NCBI RefSeq assembly: GCF_003614925.1
Contig: NZ_QYLP01000021.1
Span: forward strand, 62,001-126,000
Source: Arthrobacter celericrescens
GTDB lineage: Bacteria > Actinomycetota > Actinomycetes > Actinomycetales > Micrococcaceae
Direction of reading: 5' to 3'
DNA: 64,000 bases
Part shown: one piece after another, positions 59,888-64,000 of the stretch
How the letters are laid out: each line of letters begins with the position of its first letter
Position numbering within the stretch: position 1 is the stretch's first letter
Program-made: the position numbers and the translations under genes
Notes under the pieces: model-generated
What the model saw: the letters and a program-made list of their open reading frames with translations, nothing else
Databases searched by the model: none
What the model was told of the DNA's origin: nothing

Positions 59888-60322
59888 ATGGAAAAAGCAG
59901 ACATCACGTTCCGGACCCGCAAATGGGTCCGCCCGGAGGACTTGAACGCCAACGGAACGCTGTTCGGTGGAAGCCTGCTGAAATGGATCGACGAGGAAGC
60001 GGCGATCTACGCGATCATCCAGCTGGGCAACGGCCGGGCCGTCACCAAGTACATCTCCGAGATCAACTTCGTGAGCTCGGCCGTGCAGGGCGACCTGATC
60101 GAGCTGGGCATCACGGCCACCCGCTTCGGTCGCACGTCCCTGACCATGCGTGCCGAGGTGCGGAATATGATCACCCGCCGCAGCATCCTGACCATCGAGG
60201 AACTCGTGTTCGTGAACCTCGGCGAGGACGGCACCCCGCAGCCGCACGGCTACACGGAGATCACCTACGACCGTGACCGGATCCCCGCCCACCACCTGAC
60301 CCAGACCCTGCAGCAGGACTGA
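59888..60322 (+). CDS. Acyl-CoA thioesterase, hotdog fold (YciA-like)
   Basis: A 144-residue protein: NANGTLFGGSLLKWIDEEAAIYA (about 21-43) contains the GGxLLxWxDExA motif of the acyl-CoA hydrolase family, with the catalytic Asp/Glu, and VSSAVQGDLIELG follows. It cleaves acyl-CoA thioesters in the cytoplasm. It is monocistronic, 69 nt after the acetyltransferase gene. Confidence 0.9.
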   Translation: MEKADITFRTRKWVRPEDLNANGTLFGGSLLKWIDEEAAIYAIIQLGNGRAVTKYISEINFVSSAVQGDLIELGITATRFGRTSLTMRAEVRNMITRRSILTIEELVFVNLGEDGTPQPHGYTEITYDRDRIPAHHLTQTLQQD

Positions 60323-60371
60323 ACCCTCCGGCGTCGTTCCGGCCGTCGGCCCGTGCCGCTAAGATGCCCGC

Positions 60372-61241
60372 ATGGAGCTGAGCACGGTGGCCGCGGAACT
60401 GTACGCGCTGCTGCCCGCCGAGTTCATCGCCGCCCGCGGCGCGCGCGTGAAGGAGGCGAAGGCCGCCGGCGACGCCGGGCTGGCGGCGCTGATCGGCCGG
60501 CTCCCGAAGCCTTCGGCGGCCGCCTGGGCGGTCAACATGCTGGCACGCAGCGGCGCCGCGGAACTGGGTGAGCTGCTCGGGCTAGGGAGCGCGCTGCGGG
60601 ACGCGCAAACGGACCTGGATCCTGCAAGGCTGCGGGAACTCGGACAGCAACGCCCCCATCTGCTGGCCGCCGCCGTCGGGAAGGCCGATGACATCGCCGC
60701 CGGTCTCGGCGTGCGGCTGAGCGGCGCCGCCACGAGCGAGATCACCGGGACCCTGCGCGCCGCCCTCGGCGACATGGATGCCGCAGCAGCTGTCCGGAGC
60801 GGCCTGCTGGTGCGGAGCTTGTCGGGCGACGGCGTGGACGCCGTGGACCTGTCCGGCGCGGTCGCGGTTGAAGGCGGCGCGGTGCCTGTTGCCCCCGCCG
60901 CCCCGCGGGTGAAAGCCGACGACGGCGATGCGGGCGCCCGCGAAAGCCTGCGGGCCAAGGCCGAGGACGCAGAGCGCGCGGCCAGCCAGGCGGAAGCCGA
61001 CCTCGCGGAGGCGGAACAGTCGCTCGCGGAGGCGACCTTCCGGCGTCGGGAACTCCAGGTGGCGCTGAAGGAGACCCGGGAACGCCTCGCGTCCCTGGAG
61101 GAGGAACTGGCGACCGCCGAGCAGGACGCCCGCCGCGCATCCCGCGCCGCCGAGGCCGCCGACAAGCTGGCGACGCAGAAGCGGCGCATCGCCGGGCAGG
61201 CCCGCCGCTGGCTTGAGCGCTACTCGGACGACGGGGACTGA
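60372..61241 (+). CDS. Coiled-coil protein of unknown function
   Basis: A 289-residue protein. The N-terminal half (1-150) is helical and contains LPKPSAAAWAVNMLAR (about 44-59), a block common in actinobacterial uncharacterised proteins. The C-terminal part (about 185-280) is a long alanine/glutamate coiled coil (EDAERAASQAEADLAEAEQSLAEATFRRRELQ). No signal peptide or catalytic motif. Function unknown; scaffolding is possible from structure alone. Confidence 0.75.
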   Translation: MELSTVAAELYALLPAEFIAARGARVKEAKAAGDAGLAALIGRLPKPSAAAWAVNMLARSGAAELGELLGLGSALRDAQTDLDPARLRELGQQRPHLLAAAVGKADDIAAGLGVRLSGAATSEITGTLRAALGDMDAAAAVRSGLLVRSLSGDGVDAVDLSGAVAVEGGAVPVAPAAPRVKADDGDAGARESLRAKAEDAERAASQAEADLAEAEQSLAEATFRRRELQVALKETRERLASLEEELATAEQDARRASRAAEAADKLATQKRRIAGQARRWLERYSDDGD

Positions 61242-61299
61242 GGTTTGAAGGCCGCGCTGGGTCCTTGAAGGCCGTGCTGGCGGGGCGTACAACGTAAGC

Positions 61300-61659
61300 A
61301 TGAACGACGTCAACGCCTGGATGGACAAGTACATCGCTGCCTGGACTTCGAACGACCCCGATGACATCCGCGCGCTGTTCACCGAGGATGCCGTCTACTC
61401 CACCCGGCCGGACACTGATTCGCCGTGGCGCGGACACATCGAGATCGTGGACGGCTGGATCGATGCCGGGGACATGCCGAAAGCCTGGGCCTTCGAGTGG
61501 ACGCTCCTTGGGCAGGACGGCAACCTGGCATTCGTCCAGGGGCTCACCAAATATTTCAACGGCCAGCCCACCTACGACAACCTCTGGGTGATCCGCTTCG
61601 CCCCGGACGGCAGGGCGTCCGAGTTCACCGAGTGGTACATGGCGCGGAAAGAGGCGTAA
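61300..61659 (+). CDS. NTF2-like/SnoaL-type protein
   Basis: A 119-residue single cone-shaped fold of the NTF2-like superfamily: VNAWMDKYIAAWTSNDPDDIRALFTEDAVYSTRP at the start, then EIVDGWIDAGDMPKAWAFEWTLLGQDGNLAFVQGLTKYF and RFAPDGRASEFTEWYMARKE. Such proteins bind or isomerise small molecules, or act as polyketide cyclase-like enzymes. Specific substrate unknown. Confidence 0.88.
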   Translation: MNDVNAWMDKYIAAWTSNDPDDIRALFTEDAVYSTRPDTDSPWRGHIEIVDGWIDAGDMPKAWAFEWTLLGQDGNLAFVQGLTKYFNGQPTYDNLWVIRFAPDGRASEFTEWYMARKEA

Positions 61660-61766
61660 AGGTTTCGTTAAGACCCGGTTCCCTCCGATCCGGGCGGTGT
61701 TACGCTCCCTGAGCGCCGGCCGCCGCACAGGCACCTGCGCTGAAGTGCCAACGGAGGGAAGCGCAG

Positions 61767-63197
61767 ATGTCGACAGCACGGAAGCCGGCATCCGGGCGCC
61801 TCCGGGATGAGCGCCTACGGGATGGGCCGCGCCCGGGGGAACCACGCGGCCCGAAAAAAGAAAGTGCCATCGCCCGGGCGCTGCTGCACCCCGTCCGTTC
61901 CCTGCCCTTGGCATTCCTGCTGGTGATCCTCATCGGCGCGGGGCTGCTGATGTTGCCGTTCTCCCGCGTGGATCCCGGCGCGGATCCGGGCCTCGCTCCC
62001 CTTTTCACGGCCGTGTCCGCCGTCTGCGTCACCGGCCTGGTCACCGTGGACACCGCCACCTTCTGGACCCCGTTCGGCCATGTGGTGATCCTGGGCCTCA
62101 TCCAGGTGGGTGGTTTCGGCATCATGACGCTCGCGACACTGCTGGCCCTCCTTGTCCGGAAAAGCCTCGGGCTGCGCGGCCAGCTGGTGGCACAATCGGA
62201 AACCCACACCCTCAACTTCGGCGACGTCCGCGCGGTGCTGTTCCGCGTCGCAAGGATCATGCTCAGCATCGAGGCCGCGACCGCCGTCGCGCTGTCCGTC
62301 CGCTTCTGGCTCGCCTACCAGCAGAACCCCGGCGTGGCGCTCTGGCACGGCGTCTTCCACGCGGTGTCCGCGTTCAACAACGCTGGTTTCGCGCTGTACA
62401 GCGACAACCTGATCGGATTCGCGGAAGACCCCTGGATCCTGGTGCCGATCTGCCTGGCCATCATTGCCGGCGGGCTCGGCTTCCCCGTGATCATCCAACT
62501 CCTCAGCGGAACGCGGCTCAAGGACTGGACCGTGCATCTCCGGCTCACGGTCTTCGGCACCCTGCTGCTCCTGGTCATTGGCTTCGTGGCGTTCGCGGCC
62601 TTCGAATGGAACCGGCCGGAAACCCTGGGCCCCCTCAGCACCGGCGGCAAAGTCCTCGGCGCCCTGGCCGGGACTGTGTTCCCGCGGACGGCCGGCTTCA
62701 ACAGCATCGACTACGGGGTGGCGTCCTCGGACACCCTCATGGTCACCGACATCCTGATGTTCATCGGCGGCGGCAGCGCGGGCACCGCCGGCGGCATCAA
62801 GGTCACCACCTTCCTGGTGCTCGGTTTCGCCATCTGGAACGAAGTCCGGGGCCGCGAACAGGTGACCATCGCCCACCGCTCCATCAGCACGTCCGTCCAA
62901 CGCCAGGCCTTGACGGTGGCGTTGCTCGGTGTCGCCGCCGTCATCAGCGGGACGTTGCTGCTGCTGATGTTTACCGACCACAGCCTGGAGAAAGTGCTGT
63001 TCGAGTCGATCTCCGCCTTCGCCACGGTGGGTGTGAGCACAGGCATCACCTACCACCTGCCCGAAAGCGCACAGTGGGTGCTAATGGCGCTCATGTTCAC
63101 GGGGCGCATCGGAACCATCACCGTGGCCTCGTCCCTGGCACTGTCTTCGCGCCCCCGGCTGTTCCGTTTGCCGGAGGAGCGGCCGATTATCGGGTAG
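61767..63197 (+). CDS. TrkH/KtrB-family potassium uptake channel
   Basis: A 476-residue membrane protein with a short basic N-terminus (1-40) and four M1-P-M2 repeats. Selectivity-filter-like segments: VCVTGLVTVDT (repeat 1), FNNAGFALYSDNL (repeat 2), RTAGFNSID (repeat 3) and ATVGVSTGIT (repeat 4). This matches KtrB/TrkH, which import K with a cytoplasmic TrkA/KtrA partner. No such RCK gene is in the window. It ends exactly before the convergent lipoprotein gene. Confidence 0.95.
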   Translation: MSTARKPASGRLRDERLRDGPRPGEPRGPKKESAIARALLHPVRSLPLAFLLVILIGAGLLMLPFSRVDPGADPGLAPLFTAVSAVCVTGLVTVDTATFWTPFGHVVILGLIQVGGFGIMTLATLLALLVRKSLGLRGQLVAQSETHTLNFGDVRAVLFRVARIMLSIEAATAVALSVRFWLAYQQNPGVALWHGVFHAVSAFNNAGFALYSDNLIGFAEDPWILVPICLAIIAGGLGFPVIIQLLSGTRLKDWTVHLRLTVFGTLLLLVIGFVAFAAFEWNRPETLGPLSTGGKVLGALAGTVFPRTAGFNSIDYGVASSDTLMVTDILMFIGGGSAGTAGGIKVTTFLVLGFAIWNEVRGREQVTIAHRSISTSVQRQALTVALLGVAAVISGTLLLLMFTDHSLEKVLFESISAFATVGVSTGITYHLPESAQWVLMALMFTGRIGTITVASSLALSSRPRLFRLPEERPIIG

Positions 63198-63629
63198 CTA
63201 CTTTGCCTTGACGAGCAGATTGTCGTGGATCCTGGTCCAGCCCTCGGACTCGAGCTTCTTGGAGTCGAAGCCGTCGGTGACGAGTGTGGTGGGCGAGGCC
63301 GGGCCGCCTACTCTGAGGATCTCGCCGCCGGTAGTGGGCGAATCCGTGCATCCCGCCGATCCAAGCCCGGGGTCGGCCTCCGGAACAACGAAAAGGCATG
63401 CTCCTCCGGCTTCCTTCATTCCGACGAAGTACTTCACGCTGTCGTGGGTTGCCAGCAGGCGGGTGGCATCCGGGGCGACATCGCTTTCTGCCGAAACACC
63501 GCCGGGCAACGTATCTTCAACCGTCGCGGCGCGATCCAGAGCTTTGATTCCTGCCGCATTCGAGCACCCGCCAAGCAAGAGGGCCGCCCCCAACGCTGCC
63601 GCAAATACCGAAACCAACTGACGCTTCAT
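63198..63629 (-). CDS. Putative lipoprotein of unknown function
   Basis: A 143-residue protein with signal peptide and lipobox LLGGC (about Cys22). The mature part has an ESEGWTRIHDNL end and two cysteines (about 81 and 94: GACLFVVPEAD, GCTDSP) that probably form a disulfide. No family recognised. Its stop adjoins the trkH stop without a gap. Confidence 0.8.
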   Translation of the reverse strand: MKRQLVSVFAAALGAALLLGGCSNAAGIKALDRAATVEDTLPGGVSAESDVAPDATRLLATHDSVKYFVGMKEAGGACLFVVPEADPGLGSAGCTDSPTTGGEILRVGGPASPTTLVTDGFDSKKLESEGWTRIHDNLLVKAK

Positions 63630-63716
63630 TCAAGCTCCCCCTGTCAGGCTGTCCTAGTGACTCGACAGTACCCGAGCGCCCCGCGCCCTCTCGGTAACCC
63701 TGCCCAATAACCCGGC

Positions 63717-64000
63717 TCAGTAGCTGGGCCGCGTTCCGCCGTCGGGTCCTTCCTGGGCGCCTTCCGGCAGGAACTTCGCCGCCAGCGCCTCCGAACCGCG
63801 GGCGAGCATCGCGACGTCGGCGCCCACCAGCACGAAGGAGGCGCCGGCGTCGAGGTATCCCTTCGCCGTTGCTTCGTTGAAGGCGTTGACGCCGGCGGGC
63901 TTGCCGGCCGCTTTGGCGGCTTCGAGGCAATGTTCGACGGCGGCCCGCACCGTCGGGTGCTCCTGCTCGCCGAGCAGCCCCATGGAGGCAGCGAGATCGG
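63717..64000 (-). CDS. HpcH/HpaI-type aldolase, truncated by window edge
   Basis: The frame continues past 64000; what is visible is the C-terminal part of a class II aldolase of the HpcH/HpaI family: DLAASMGLLGEQEHPTVRAAVEHCLEAAKAAGKPAG, then ASFVLVGADVAMLARGSEALA. This matches the C-terminal helices and metal-site region of 4-hydroxy-2-oxoheptanedioate and 2-keto-3-deoxy-sugar acid aldolases. The catalytic and metal ligands are mostly outside the window, so substrate is not assigned. Confidence 0.85.
   Translation of the reverse strand, partial: DLAASMGLLGEQEHPTVRAAVEHCLEAAKAAGKPAGVNAFNEATAKGYLDAGASFVLVGADVAMLARGSEALAAKFLPEGAQEGPDGGTRPSY

Noticed and set aside
1-64000. CRISPR arrays, rRNA, tRNA, insertion sequences
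   Set aside because: I found no regularly spaced repeats, no recognisable tRNA cloverleaf or rRNA sequence and no transposase gene by reading; a covariance-model scan could still find a small RNA I missed.

Overview
The window is high-GC chromosomal DNA. Its codon usage, GTG starts, ATGA/GTGA overlaps and gene families (DtxR, LacI and PucR regulators, Dpp-type transporters, GH32 fructanases, bkd complex) point to an actinobacterium of the Micrococcaceae, most like Arthrobacter, Pseudarthrobacter or Paenarthrobacter. That placement is inferred from gene content, not from a marker gene. I recognised no rRNA, tRNA, CRISPR array, insertion sequence or prophage. About 66 protein genes are supported, two of them cut by the window ends.

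Layout. 1-1.6 kb: end of a MoaF-like gene, a YefM/YoeB-type toxin-antitoxin pair with a 14-bp-arm palindrome, and an unknown gene. 1.8-9.8 kb: a divergent GntR/FCD regulator and a tightly overlapped seven-gene operon (argininosuccinate-lyase-like enzyme, polar amino-acid ABC transporter, two polysaccharide-deacetylase-fold hydrolases, MmgE/PrpD-fold enzyme). This looks like an uptake and breakdown pathway for an N-substituted aminodicarboxylate and is the best candidate for an undescribed system. 10-22.5 kb: a LacI-controlled fructan operon on the minus strand (LacI, binding protein, two permeases, two ATPases, two GH32 enzymes) with two identical-core operators over its promoter.

22.7-32.4 kb: small regulators, dctA with a PucR regulator, a second toxin-antitoxin pair, alanine dehydrogenase, an ECF sigma factor with a membrane partner, a Gfo/Idh/MocA oxidoreductase and a DtxR/MntR-type regulator. 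32.4-36.7 kb: multicopper oxidase, a ZIP metal transporter with an extracellular domain, a small membrane protein and an MFS transporter, with palindromic operators. 36.8-42.6 kb: a second Dpp transporter with its two ATPases fused in one polypeptide.

42.8-49.3 kb: TetR and FMN reductase, a GerMN lipoprotein, an unrecognised membrane-protein/partner pair, an aminotransferase and a universal stress protein. 49.4-54.4 kb: bkd branched-chain 2-oxoacid dehydrogenase E1a-E1b-E2 and a HisC-type aminotransferase. 54.5-64 kb: 4-TM holin-like protein, a WXG100-like gene coupled to an alpha/beta hydrolase, purB, several small metabolic genes, TrkH and an HpcH/HpaI aldolase cut by the window end.

The window as a whole is nutrient-acquisition oriented: three ABC importers, dctA, fructan hydrolysis, and amino-acid and branched-chain catabolism, each with its own local regulator or operator.
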